DNA of 38,420 nucleotides, taken from positions 1-38,420 of the forward strand of contig SAIX01000092.1 in assembly GCA_004028765.1 (NCBI GenBank). The letters are read 5' to 3'. Below the pieces are notes generated by a model. The model did not search any database, was not told where the DNA came from, and saw nothing but the letters and a program-made list of their open reading frames with translations. The first letter of the stretch is position 1. Every line of letters starts with the position of its first letter. Position numbers and translations under genes: made by a program. The stretch comes from Chitinophagaceae bacterium. GTDB lineage: Bacteria > Bacteroidota > Bacteroidia > Chitinophagales > Chitinophagaceae. Positions 16,971 to 25,036 of the stretch are shown piece by piece.

Positions 16971-17465
16971 ATGGACCGGATATTGACCAAATTCTTACTG
17001 CTGCGCCAGCACCTGGTGATACCCCAAATCGGTATTTTCAGGGTGGAACAGGTGCCTGCCCGTTTTGAAGAAGGCTCCGGCCGTTTACTTGCCCCTTATC
17101 CAGAAATCCGTTTTAGTGCCGGCGACAAAGCTGCAGCTGAAAAATCTTTTTTTGCATTCCTCGCGGATGAATCGGGTATGGATGAACTCAGCGCCATTAA
17201 ATCATTTCATTCCTATTGCCACGATCTTCACCAGCAATTATCAGAAAAAGGCTCCGTTGTGATAGAAGGTACCGGCACACTGCAAAAGACAGAAGAAGAC
17301 AATATCATTTTTCAACCCGCACAGGATACCGGTTATCTTTTCCCTGCTGTTGAAGTAGGTGCCGTTACTATAGATAATGATGCGCCTGCAACAGATTACT
17401 GGTGGTTTTATGCCATCATACTCGCCATACTTGGTTTGGGTGCCCTGGTTTATTATTTTATTTAG
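16971..17465 (+). CDS. HU-CCDC81-like protein with C-terminal membrane anchor
   Basis: A 164-residue protein. The first 60 or so residues (ILTKFLLLRQHLVIPQIGIFRV, then RLLAPYPEIRFSAGD) match the first HU-CCDC81 bacterial domain, and the next 65 (AIKSFHSYCHDLHQQLSEKGSVVIEGTGTL in outline, then DNIIFQP) match the second, so the soluble part should have an HU/IHF-type fold. A single membrane segment ends the protein (WWFYAIILAILGLGALVYYFI, 144-164). Relatives in Bacteroidota often continue into a periplasmic SPOR domain that binds peptidoglycan; here the chain stops right at the membrane segment. It lies 10 bp after the barrel gene and 20 bp before the methyltransferase gene. DNA binding is predicted from the fold only. 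Confidence 0.8.
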   Translation: MDRILTKFLLLRQHLVIPQIGIFRVEQVPARFEEGSGRLLAPYPEIRFSAGDKAAAEKSFFAFLADESGMDELSAIKSFHSYCHDLHQQLSEKGSVVIEGTGTLQKTEEDNIIFQPAQDTGYLFPAVEVGAVTIDNDAPATDYWWFYAIILAILGLGALVYYFI

Positions 17466-17485
17466 TGTAAAGAAAGCGTAGCGAA

Positions 17486-18379
17486 ATGCCCCGATTGATC
17501 AACTACACCCATTGCCCTGCCTGTGGCTCGGACCAGGTTAAAAAAAAACTGGCAGCGAAGGACCATACCGTAAGCGGTGAAATATTTGAAATATGGTATT
17601 GTGTATCCTGCACCAATGGCTTTACGCAATCCATTCCTGTTGCAGAAGAGATCGGGCCTTATTACCAGTCGGCTGCTTATGTATCTCATTCCGATACTGA
17701 AAAAGGATTGATCAACCGCCTTTATCATTTGGTAAGAAATTATACGCTTACAGGAAAACGAAACCTGCTGCAAAAAACAACAGGTAAAAGAGAAGGTTTT
17801 TTACTCGATGTTGGAGCAGGTACCGGCGCTTTTTCGCACACGATGCAGCAAGCGGGGTGGCAGGTAACAGCGCTTGAACCGGATGCCACGGCGCGGGAAA
17901 ATGCAAAACGCAGGTACGGTTTGCAACCAATGCCCGCAGAAACATTGTACCAGTTACCTGAAAACAGTTTTGATGCCATTACCCTCTGGCATGTGCTGGA
18001 ACATGTACACGATTTACAGGGCTACCTGGATTGTTTTCGGAAACTGCTGAAGCGGGGTGGTAAACTCGTAATCGCTGTTCCAAATTATACCAGTTATGAT
18101 GCAGGTAAGTATGGCGAATACTGGGCAGCATGGGATGTGCCGAGACACCTGTACCATTTTTCCCCTGCAGGAATGAAGCAAGTTGGCAACCGGCATGGTT
18201 TTGAATTGGTGAACATCCATCCCATGTGGTTCGATAGTTTTTATGTAGCAATGTTAAGTGAACAATACAGGAAAGGAAATATTGTCCGAGCTTTCTGGCA
18301 TGGGTTATTATCAAACCTCATTGCCATGACAGATCATAGCCGCTGCAGTTCGGTGATCTATGTGTTTGTGAAACCCTGA
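17486..18379 (+). CDS. Class I SAM-dependent methyltransferase with N-terminal zinc-ribbon
   Basis: A 297-residue methyltransferase. Two CxxC pairs at the N-terminus (C10-P-A-C13 and C39-V-S-C42) suggest a small zinc ribbon. The Rossmann methyltransferase domain begins with FLLDVGAGTGAF (106-116) and continues through TALEPD, LPENSFDAITLWHVLEHVHD and LLKRGGKLVIAVPN, the standard SAM-binding series of the Methyltransf_23 group. The later DVPRHLYHFSP motif is common in a subgroup whose substrates are unknown, often linked to glycan or lipid modification. It is the last gene of the plus-strand run and is probably co-transcribed with the HU-CCDC81 gene 20 bp upstream; a functional link to those envelope genes is not demonstrated. 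Confidence 0.88.
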   Translation: MPRLINYTHCPACGSDQVKKKLAAKDHTVSGEIFEIWYCVSCTNGFTQSIPVAEEIGPYYQSAAYVSHSDTEKGLINRLYHLVRNYTLTGKRNLLQKTTGKREGFLLDVGAGTGAFSHTMQQAGWQVTALEPDATARENAKRRYGLQPMPAETLYQLPENSFDAITLWHVLEHVHDLQGYLDCFRKLLKRGGKLVIAVPNYTSYDAGKYGEYWAAWDVPRHLYHFSPAGMKQVGNRHGFELVNIHPMWFDSFYVAMLSEQYRKGNIVRAFWHGLLSNLIAMTDHSRCSSVIYVFVKP

Positions 18380-18393
18380 TAACATGAGGTATT

Positions 18394-18448
18394 CCGCGCA
18401 ACCCCTCTGCGAAACCTCCGCCTCTCAGCGCCTCCGCATTGAAAAAAA
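18394..18448. repeat. CTCTGCG/CTCCGC-type intergenic repeat
   Basis: A stretch rich in gcgaaacctccgcctc-like units, ending in a run of A after gcattg. It resembles the 34164-34207 element (both have cgcaacc, ctccgc and a GC-rich end followed by gaaaaaa). It lies between convergent genes ending at 18379 and 18477. No perfect hairpin is seen. Confidence 0.4.
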
Positions 18449-18476
18449 TAAGGGGTGAGGGCAATAACAGAAATGC

Positions 18477-19310
18477 TTAATTAAATTTCACCTCAAACAG
18501 TTTCGGCCAGTTCTTACCGGTTACAAAAAAACGTTTACCGGTAGGGTCATAGGCAATACCGTTTAATACAGAACTACTGCTTTGCTGTTCATCTGTTAAT
18601 GCGCCGGGCGCATATTTATTAAGTACAAACGAAAAATCAGCCTTACCAATTACATTGCCGGTAGCCGGATCTATCTTGATGATATAGTTTGTGAGCCAAA
18701 TATTGGCATAAATGCCCCCATCCACATATTCCAGTTCATTGATGCTTGCCACCGGGCCATTGTTATCTGTAACACCAACCGATTTTACTACTTTGAATGT
18801 TTCAGGGTCGCGGTAAAAAAGATTATTACTGCCATCATCCATGATCAAATACTTTCCGTCATTCGTCATGCCCCATCCCTCACCCGAATAATCAAACTCT
18901 TTGATCTTTTTAAGTGTCTTCTGGTCAAACACAAAACATTTTCCTTCTCTGTAGGTAAGCATGTAAATTTTACCGTTCAGAATGGTGATGCCTTCTCCAA
19001 AATAAGCTTTTGATAAATTGATCTTTTGCATATCCTTACCAGTACTCAATTCAATTTTTGCGAGTTTGCTTTTCCCCTGGTAATAAGAGTCGCCGGTGCT
19101 TTCATACAATTGCCCCTCTCTCCATTCAAGTCCTTCGGTATAGGAAGAAGTATCGTGCGGGTAAACATTTACGATCGTATAATTCATTGCCGCAGGTTCT
19201 TTCACCGCATTGGGGGCAACGGTTGTTTCATTGTTTTTATTTTCTGCAGAAGGATTCTGGCAGGCTGCCAGCAATAACAAACCAGGCACAATACAAAGGG
19301 GCTTTCTCAT
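18477..19310 (-). CDS. Glutaminyl-peptide cyclotransferase, lipoprotein form
   Basis: This enzyme family (PF05096, plant-type five-bladed propeller) cyclises N-terminal glutamine to pyroglutamate. In Bacteroidota, many exported proteins have Gln right after signal cleavage, so the activity fits the compartment. The start at ATG 19310 gives MRKPLCIVPGLLLLAACQNPS, a lipoprotein signal with the lipobox LLAAC; the longer frame to 19457 adds unrelated residues. Propeller signatures include YPHDTSSYTEGLEW, YESTGDSYYQGKSKLAKIEL, GEGITILNGKIYMLTYREG, EGWGMTNDGKYLIMDDGS and INELEYVDGGIYANIWLTN. Mature length of about 260 residues is typical. It is probably anchored to the periplasmic face of a membrane. 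An independent promoter-like element sits just upstream. Confidence 0.93.
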   Translation of the reverse strand: MRKPLCIVPGLLLLAACQNPSAENKNNETTVAPNAVKEPAAMNYTIVNVYPHDTSSYTEGLEWREGQLYESTGDSYYQGKSKLAKIELSTGKDMQKINLSKAYFGEGITILNGKIYMLTYREGKCFVFDQKTLKKIKEFDYSGEGWGMTNDGKYLIMDDGSNNLFYRDPETFKVVKSVGVTDNNGPVASINELEYVDGGIYANIWLTNYIIKIDPATGNVIGKADFSFVLNKYAPGALTDEQQSSSSVLNGIAYDPTGKRFFVTGKNWPKLFEVKFN

Positions 19311-19325
19311 AAAATCGTATTCAAA

Positions 19326-19333
19326 CAAAAATA
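19326..19333 (-). promoter_or_regulatory. -7 promoter element of the glutaminyl cyclase gene
   Basis: On the minus strand this reads TATTTTTG, matching TAnnTTTG. It lies 15 bp upstream of the ATG at 19310 and predicts a leader of about 10 nt. It overlaps no coding sequence, lying in the 46-bp gap after the oxidoreductase gene. The A/T-rich context makes a chance match more likely. Confidence 0.4.
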
Positions 19334-19356
19334 GAGAAGTTGAAACAGATATTTCG

Positions 19357-20499
19357 TTAAAAATCGTATCCCATGAATGTTGCCACCTGTTCTGCAACAA
19401 CAGGCGTAAGTGCCACCCCCATTCCATTACAGGCGATGACAGCATAAGCAGTATCACTGATTTTTTCTATTTGCGGGAGCTTGTTTTTTGTAAAACCCAT
19501 AATGCCGCTCCAATGTGTTTCCACTGGACGAAGCAGGGTAGGGTGCAGGTGATTTTGTAAAAATACTTCCAGCGCCTCGCGGATCGTATCCGATCCCTCC
19601 ATGCTCAGTGTCTGCTCCGCATCGATCGCAAGGTTCCTGGCTCCGCCGATCAATATACGGTTACCGAGATGCCGCCAGTAATAAAAGCCTTCCTCAAAAT
19701 GAAATGTACCTTTCATCGGTAAACCAGGAATGGGCGCTGTAACGATCACCTGTCCGCGTGCGGGAGCAACCTGTAAGGAAGGGAATAACTGTTCTGTAAA
19801 TGCATTTGTACAAAAAAGGGATTGCACAGGTGTAAAATACAACAGCCTTCCCGAACTGTCGCCCGCTTCAATCCGGCTGCCGTCGCAGTGTGTGATCGTA
19901 ACGCCATTGATGATTTCAACACCCATACTTTTTACTTTCCGGGTAAGCGCCTGCACCAGCTTCCCGCTGTGCAAAGCAGCTTCTGTTTTGTTGCTGATGA
20001 GGGCATCGAAATTTCTGAGCCCGAGCCCGGGTATATCTGCATCTTTCCGTTTGAAAATATTTTTCTCTTTGGTGATGTCTTTCAGCAATCCGTTCAGCCA
20101 TTCAATGCGTGTGTCCAGTTCTTGCCAGTATTTGTAATCCCGGTTGATACATTCGTATCCCCCGCAGGCTTCAAATGCAATCTCCTCTTCCGTAAAATAC
20201 TTTCTTATTTTTTCGATCCCTTTATAACGCATCCCCGCAACAGAAAGCATCTGGTCGATACCATTTCTTTCTGCATCTGCAATCAGTTCGGTAGGGCTTC
20301 CAAAACAGGCGAACCCCGCATTGCGGGTGGATGCACCTAACGGAATGGAATTTTTTTCGAGAATGGTGATGCGGAGCGAAGGCTTTCGTCGTTTTAATTC
20401 AAAGGCCGACCATAAGCCCATCAGTCCGCTACCGGCAATCAATACATCCGGCGAAGCATAAAAGCTTTCTTTTTCCCAAATGGAGATGGCGGCAATCAT
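19357..20499 (-). CDS. FAD-dependent oxidoreductase (DAO family)
   Basis: A 380-residue flavoenzyme of the D-amino-acid oxidase/glycine oxidase superfamily. The dinucleotide-binding motif is near the N-terminus (VLIAGSGLMGLWSAFELKRR), followed by TILEKNSIPLGASTRNAGFACFG, where the Ser-Thr-Arg-Asn segment is the usual FAD-contact region. The C-terminal GIMGFTKNKLPQIEKI and VIACNGMGVALTPVVAEQVA close the FAD site. It probably oxidises an amine or amino acid in the cytosol; the substrate cannot be inferred. No signal peptide is seen. A small GCTTAA-type repeat lies just upstream, and YchF is next in the same direction, 53 bp away. Confidence 0.88.
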   Translation of the reverse strand: MIAAISIWEKESFYASPDVLIAGSGLMGLWSAFELKRRKPSLRITILEKNSIPLGASTRNAGFACFGSPTELIADAERNGIDQMLSVAGMRYKGIEKIRKYFTEEEIAFEACGGYECINRDYKYWQELDTRIEWLNGLLKDITKEKNIFKRKDADIPGLGLRNFDALISNKTEAALHSGKLVQALTRKVKSMGVEIINGVTITHCDGSRIEAGDSSGRLLYFTPVQSLFCTNAFTEQLFPSLQVAPARGQVIVTAPIPGLPMKGTFHFEEGFYYWRHLGNRILIGGARNLAIDAEQTLSMEGSDTIREALEVFLQNHLHPTLLRPVETHWSGIMGFTKNKLPQIEKISDTAYAVIACNGMGVALTPVVAEQVATFMGYDF

Positions 20500-20505
20500 A
20501 TTTTT

Positions 20506-20538
20506 ATGCTTAATGCGGAATGCTGAACGCTTAACGCA
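20506..20538. repeat. GCTTAAtGC/GCTGAACGC intergenic repeat
   Basis: Three imperfect units lie in tandem: atgcttaatgcgga, atgctgaacgct and taacgcag. The stretch sits between the YchF stop (20553) and the start of the FAD oxidoreductase (20499). It resembles small GCTTAA-type intergenic repeats of Bacteroidota. No function is evident. Confidence 0.4.
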
Positions 20539-20552
20539 GAAAACCGTTTAAT

Positions 20553-21656
20553 TTATACGTTGAAACGAAAATGCATCACATCGCCGTCTTTCACGATGTA
20601 TTCCTTTCCTTCGATGCGTAAACGGCCATTGTCGCGGCAGGCGGCTTCGCTACCGTATTTTATAAAATCTTCGTAAGCGATCACTTCCGCCTTGATGAAA
20701 CCCTTCTCAAAATCGGTATGGATCACGCCGGCGGCCTGTGGTGCTTTCCATCCTTTGTGGATCGTCCAGGCCCTTACTTCCTGCACACCAGCAGTGAAAT
20801 AAGTATCGAGATTCAGCAGTTTGTAAGCGGAATGGATCAGGCGGTTCAAAGCAGGCTCGGTCATTTTATATTCTTCCATGAACATCTGCTTGTCATCGGC
20901 TGATTCCATTTCTGCGATCTGCGCTTCGATATTGTTGCACATCACGATCACTTCGGCGCCTTCTGCTTTTGCCGCCGCTGCCAATGCTTCTGAATATTTG
21001 TTGCCGGTATGCATGCTCGCTTCATCTACATTGGCTACATAGAGGATGGGTTTATCCGTTAACAGGAACAGATCGGCGATGGCTGTTTTTTCTTCTTTGT
21101 CCAGTCCAAGTGTGTGGATACTTTTCCCTTGTTCCAGGTGGTCTTTGCAACGGGTAAGGATCTCAAATTCAGCTTTGGCTTTTGTATCGCTTCCCACACG
21201 GGCCATTTTCTCCACGCGCTGGATTTTCTTTTCCACGCTTTCGAGGTCTTTCAGCTGCAGTTCGGTTTCAATGATCTCTTTATCACCGATGGGATTGATC
21301 GCACCTTCTTCGCGAAGCACATTCTCATCTTCAAAGCAACGGATCACATGAATGATGGCATCCACTTCGCGGATATTCCCGAGAAATTTATTGCCGAGGC
21401 CTTCTCCCTTGCTCGCACCTTTAACCAAACCTGCGATATCCACGATCTCCATCTGCGTGGGAACGATGCGGTTGGGCACCACGAGTTCGGCCAGTTTTGT
21501 TAAACGCGGATCGGGAACATCCACCAACCCCACATTGGGCTCAATGGTACAGAAACGGTAATTGCTTGCCTGCGCTTTGGCGCTATTGCTGACCGCATTG
21601 AATAAGGTTGATTTTCCCACGTTCGGTAATCCCACAATGCCTGCTTGTAAAGCCAT
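20553..21656 (-). CDS. ychF: Redox-regulated ribosome-associated ATPase YchF
   Basis: A universally conserved Obg-family P-loop protein that binds ribosomes and prefers ATP over GTP. I start at ATG 21656 for the classic [17 protein letters not shown]; the longer frame to 21725 is not conserved and passes through a promoter element. The P-loop is GLPNVGKST (residues 9-17), the switch and G3 region is [20 protein letters not shown], and the base-specificity motif is NVDE, the NxxE form that explains ATP preference. The coiled helical region spans the middle, and the TGS domain is C-terminal ([18 protein letters not shown], then [12 protein letters not shown]). Length of 367 is exactly as expected. 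Confidence 0.97.
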   Translation of the reverse strand: MALQAGIVGLPNVGKSTLFNAVSNSAKAQASNYRFCTIEPNVGLVDVPDPRLTKLAELVVPNRIVPTQMEIVDIAGLVKGASKGEGLGNKFLGNIREVDAIIHVIRCFEDENVLREEGAINPIGDKEIIETELQLKDLESVEKKIQRVEKMARVGSDTKAKAEFEILTRCKDHLEQGKSIHTLGLDKEEKTAIADLFLLTDKPILYVANVDEASMHTGNKYSEALAAAAKAEGAEVIVMCNNIEAQIAEMESADDKQMFMEEYKMTEPALNRLIHSAYKLLNLDTYFTAGVQEVRAWTIHKGWKAPQAAGVIHTDFEKGFIKAEVIAYEDFIKYGSEAACRDNGRLRIEGKEYIVKDGDVMHFRFNV

Positions 21657-21722
21657 GATAATAAAAGTTTGATAAATGTTACCGGTGGGAAGATATACTG
21701 CCGCACCCCGTTTTTCGAGGCG

Positions 21723-21730
21723 CAAATATA
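21723..21730 (-). promoter_or_regulatory. -7 promoter element of ychF
   Basis: TATATTTG on the minus strand, an exact TAnnTTTG match, lies about 67 bp upstream of the ychF ATG and just after the triple-rhodanese stop codon. The same eight bases precede pdhA (37691-37698). The best -33 candidate gives a 24-bp spacer, slightly long. Confidence 0.55.
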
Positions 21731-21751
21731 GCCCGATTTAAGGGGAAACGG

Positions 21752-22984
21752 CTACAAATTCTCTTTCGGAACCGCTTCCACCCATTGGTTCAGGTAGGAA
21801 AGGCCTTTGGAGTTGGCCGCCTGCCAGCGGATATCCCAGATACCTCCCATTAAAACATGTAATCCTGTAAAGCCTTTGGCAAATAAAATCCTGGCTGCTT
21901 CAAATACATCATTATTGCCCGTGCCGAAGGAATAGAGAAGGATGGGTTTGTTTTGATAGGGCATCAGTTCATCGGCCCTGTTTGCAAGTTCTGTGAGCGG
22001 TATGTTTACCGCGCCTTTAACATGCCCTTGGTTTTTCCAGGGTTGTGTTTTCGATTCGTTATTGAATTCTTCTTTGGGCCGTATATCGAGCACATAGGTA
22101 TTGGGCGATTGTTTCAGCAACAGATCCATCTCTTCCGGTGTAACCGTTCTGAATGGGTTGCTGTGTATCCAGTAATTCGCTTTGTCGGGAATTTCTTTTG
22201 TGGAAGTTGCCAGCCATTGCCATAGGCCGTTGAATAATACATATACATCTTTATACCCGTTTAGAACGAGTGAACCGGCAGCAATATTTGCTTCACGACT
22301 GGATTCCGCCACCACAAGAATGGGTTTATCAGCGGGCACATATATCAGCGATTTTAAGAGTAATGAAAACGGGATATTCATCGACCGTTTAAAACGGCCG
22401 AGTGCATTGCTGCCTGCTTCTCCTGTAATACCGAGATAAGCAGAATCGCTGCGTATGTCTAAAATAAAAAGGTCTTTGCGTGTTTTGATAAGCTGTGCAG
22501 TGGCTGCAGGCGATACAAGTTTGAAAGCGCTCTGCGTTTCATAAATATTACCGGCGCAAGGGATGGATTGGTCTTTCAGCAAATTGAATTTCGTCATTGC
22601 CCCGTTAACATTGATCACATTGGTAAAGCCGCTGTCCGACAATAATTTTGAAACCCTTCTGCTCCGCTGGCTGTGCGAGCAGTAAACAAATACGGGCTTC
22701 TTTTTATAGGGAATTAATTCCTTCCAGTGTTTGCTGATCTCGTTGATATCGATGTTTACCGATCCCTTTAACCTGCCGATATTGAGATTGGCCGAGGAAG
22801 ATGTGTCTTCATATTCACCCTTGCTCCGTACATCCAGCAGCAGGTGCCCCGGGTTTTTGGTGAGGGCATCGCAGAGGTCTTCAAGGTAAACGGTTTTAAA
22901 AGCAGTATTGTCGTTGCGGTACTGCGCCGAAATACCTGCAGTTAAAACCAGGCATAGCAATAACAGGAATGATTTGTACAGCAT
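21752..22984 (-). CDS. Periplasmic protein with three tandem rhodanese domains, one active-site Cys
   Basis: A 410-residue exported protein (signal peptide about 1-20, LVLTAGISAQ). Three rhodanese-like domains follow, roughly 30-135, 155-262 and 280-400, each with the LDVR, LDIR or LDIR strand (50-53, 175-178, 299-302) and a GAVN/GSVNI-type turn. The active-site loop differs: domain 1 has Cys at 102 (VFVYCSHSQRSRR), while the aligned positions are Ala 226 in domain 2 (ILVVAESSREA) and Ser 352 in domain 3 (ILLYSFGTGNN). So only the first can form a persulfide; the others may bind or support. Rhodaneses move sulfane sulfur, but single-domain homologues also act as binding modules. The gene is divergent from the SpmA-SpmB gene, about 100 bp apart, and is upstream of ychF. 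Confidence 0.9.
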   Translation of the reverse strand: MLYKSFLLLLCLVLTAGISAQYRNDNTAFKTVYLEDLCDALTKNPGHLLLDVRSKGEYEDTSSSANLNIGRLKGSVNIDINEISKHWKELIPYKKKPVFVYCSHSQRSRRVSKLLSDSGFTNVINVNGAMTKFNLLKDQSIPCAGNIYETQSAFKLVSPAATAQLIKTRKDLFILDIRSDSAYLGITGEAGSNALGRFKRSMNIPFSLLLKSLIYVPADKPILVVAESSREANIAAGSLVLNGYKDVYVLFNGLWQWLATSTKEIPDKANYWIHSNPFRTVTPEEMDLLLKQSPNTYVLDIRPKEEFNNESKTQPWKNQGHVKGAVNIPLTELANRADELMPYQNKPILLYSFGTGNNDVFEAARILFAKGFTGLHVLMGGIWDIRWQAANSKGLSYLNQWVEAVPKENL

Positions 22985-23063
22985 ACAGGCAATTCTGACA
23001 GTAAGCTAACATTTTTTACGACAGCCAAAAAGTTAAAGGGATAAAAGGGGGATTGTATTATCT

Positions 23064-23071
23064 TACCTTTC
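23064..23071 (+). promoter_or_regulatory. Possible -7 element upstream of the SpmA-SpmB gene
   Basis: TACCTTTC matches TAnnTTTG except for the final base and lies 13 bp before the ATG at 23085, giving a short leader. No -33 TTG at the right spacing is seen. Tentative. Confidence 0.3.
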
Positions 23072-23084
23072 CGAATTACCGCTT

Positions 23085-24344
23085 ATGGCACTGAATTATG
23101 TATGGATTGTTTTTTTTGTAATCGGCCTGGTGATCGCATTGTTCCGGCTGATCTTTTTTCATGATTATGAGATATTCAAGAAACTGGTGGAAGGTATTTT
23201 TGATGCTTCCAAATCATCCGTTATGGATATCGGTCTGCCACTCGCCGGTGCCATGATCTTTTTTATGGGATTGATGAATATAGGGGAGAAGGCAGGCGCA
23301 GTAAATTTTCTTGCGCGGATACTGAACCCTTTTATGAAACGGATATTCCCCGAAGTACCCGATAAGCACCCGGCCATGGGCCATATGGTAATGAATTTCA
23401 GCGCCAATATGCTGGGGCTTGATAATGCCGCCACACCATTCGGGTTAAAAGCGATGGAGAGCCTGCAAACGCTGAACACAAATAAAGAAACCGCCAGTAA
23501 TTCGCAGATCATGTTTTTGGTGCTGCATACGAGCGGGCTTACCCTGATCCCGCTTTCTATTATTGCCTATCGTGCAAGCGGCGGCAGCACCAATCCTACC
23601 AGCGTATTTGTTCCGTTAATGCTTGCCACAACCGTGGCAACGGTTGCCAGTATCGTGATCACGGGTATTTACCAGCGGTTGCGGTTCGACAGGGTCCTGA
23701 TCCTCTGGTTAACCGGGATCATTGGCAGCATTGTGCTTTTCGCCCTGTTCATCAACGGGCTGCCATCGCAAAAAAATATCCCGGTTCCGACTTTGCTCAC
23801 GAAAGAAACTTTCAGCAATGTGCTGGGCAATAGCATCCTGTTTTTTATCATCGCCGCTTTTGTTATTGGTGGTTTTGTAAAAAAGATCAATGTATTCGAA
23901 ACATTTATCGAAGGGGCAAAACAGGGCTGGGATGTGATCATTAAAGTGATCCCTTACCTCGTTGGCTTACTGGTGGCGATACGCGTGTTCCGCGACAGTG
24001 GTGCATTAGACGCTATCATCAACGGGATCAGCTGGTGTTTTGTGCAACTCGGAATCACCGGCGATTTTGTACCTGCCCTGCCTGTTGCCATTATGCGGCC
24101 TTTCAGCGGCGGTGGTGCGCGCGGACTGATGCTCGATATTTTTAAGAACTACGGCGCCGATAGTTTTATCGGGCAACTGGCATCTACTTTCCAGGGAAGC
24201 GCCGATACAACTTTTTATATCATTGCCCTGTATTTTGGCAGTGTGGGCATTAAAAAAGTACGGTACGCAATATGGGCAGGTATGCTGGCCGATTTATTAG
24301 GGGTGATAGCAGCGATACTGATCGCGTATATTTTCTTTAAATAA
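23085..24344 (+). CDS. Fused SpmA-SpmB (nucleoside-recognition/Gate domain) membrane protein
   Basis: A polytopic membrane protein of 419 residues. Its first half resembles SpmA and its second half SpmB, two separate spore-maturation proteins in Firmicutes. Both halves have Gate-type repeats: LPLAGAMIFFMGLMNIGEKAGAV and NMLGLDNAATPFGLKAMESL in the first; IPYLVGLLVAIRVFRDSGALD and IMRPFSGGGARGLMLDIF in the second. About eight to ten membrane segments are apparent. Bacteroidota do not make spores, so the role is different from the name and unknown; the Gate fold suggests transport or export of a small molecule. The DUF6624 gene follows 18 bp later in the same direction and may be co-transcribed. 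Confidence 0.9.
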   Translation: MALNYVWIVFFVIGLVIALFRLIFFHDYEIFKKLVEGIFDASKSSVMDIGLPLAGAMIFFMGLMNIGEKAGAVNFLARILNPFMKRIFPEVPDKHPAMGHMVMNFSANMLGLDNAATPFGLKAMESLQTLNTNKETASNSQIMFLVLHTSGLTLIPLSIIAYRASGGSTNPTSVFVPLMLATTVATVASIVITGIYQRLRFDRVLILWLTGIIGSIVLFALFINGLPSQKNIPVPTLLTKETFSNVLGNSILFFIIAAFVIGGFVKKINVFETFIEGAKQGWDVIIKVIPYLVGLLVAIRVFRDSGALDAIINGISWCFVQLGITGDFVPALPVAIMRPFSGGGARGLMLDIFKNYGADSFIGQLASTFQGSADTTFYIIALYFGSVGIKKVRYAIWAGMLADLLGVIAAILIAYIFFK

Positions 24345-24362
24345 CCAACAACTGGAACTAAG

Positions 24363-25034
24363 ATGCGGATAGCACTTGTTGCATTTCTACTCCTCTGTAT
24401 TTCCGGGAAACCGTTGTATGCCCAAAGTAAAATGAACGACTCGCTGGTATTACTGCTGGCACATGTGTACGAAGACGACCAGCAACTGCGGAAAGAAATG
24501 GAAAACCTCCGCACAATGTACCAGGAAGATACGGCTAAACGTTCTGGTGAAATGCGCCGTATTATTTCAATGATGCGGATAAAGGATTCGCTGAATACAG
24601 GTATTGTATCTTCCATTATCGATCGCTATGGGTGGCCTGGCCCATCTGTGGTCGGAGAATCCGGCAATACGGCCATGTTCCTTGTAATCCAGCACGCATC
24701 CCTTCCTGTGCAGGAAAAATACCTTCTTGTTTTACGCAAAGCAATGGAAGAAAAACAATTAAAGGCAGGCAGTTTTGCTTTGCTGGAAGACAGGGTAGCG
24801 ATACGAAACGGCAACCCGCAGGTATATGGCAGCCAGCTGGTATGGGATGGAAAACAGAACCGGTATTATATTTTTCCCATTGAAGATCCGGAACACCTGG
24901 ATGAAAGAAGGGCAGGGGCAGGGCTCCCCTCCATGCAGGCATATCTCGCATACTTTAAAATGAACTGGGATATAAAAAAATACAAAAAAGAACTTCCCTA
25001 TGTAATGTCGCACTACATGAAGAAAAAAGAATAG
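24363..25034 (+). CDS. DUF6624 family exported protein
   Basis: A 223-residue protein with a signal peptide (MRIALVAFLLLCISGKPLYAQ). The DUF6624 signature is clear: IIDRYGWPGPSVVGESGNTAMFLVIQHAS, then ALLEDRVAIRNGNPQVYGSQLVW and YYIFPIEDPEHLDERRAGAGLPSM. The domain is common in Bacteroidota and Actinobacteria; its function is unknown. The conserved Asp, Arg and His suggest it may be enzymatic, but this is a guess. The gene is 18 bp after the SpmA-SpmB gene and ends only 2 bp before the stop of the convergent gene. Confidence 0.85.
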   Translation: MRIALVAFLLLCISGKPLYAQSKMNDSLVLLLAHVYEDDQQLRKEMENLRTMYQEDTAKRSGEMRRIISMMRIKDSLNTGIVSSIIDRYGWPGPSVVGESGNTAMFLVIQHASLPVQEKYLLVLRKAMEEKQLKAGSFALLEDRVAIRNGNPQVYGSQLVWDGKQNRYYIFPIEDPEHLDERRAGAGLPSMQAYLAYFKMNWDIKKYKKELPYVMSHYMKKKE

Positions 25035-25036
25035 CG

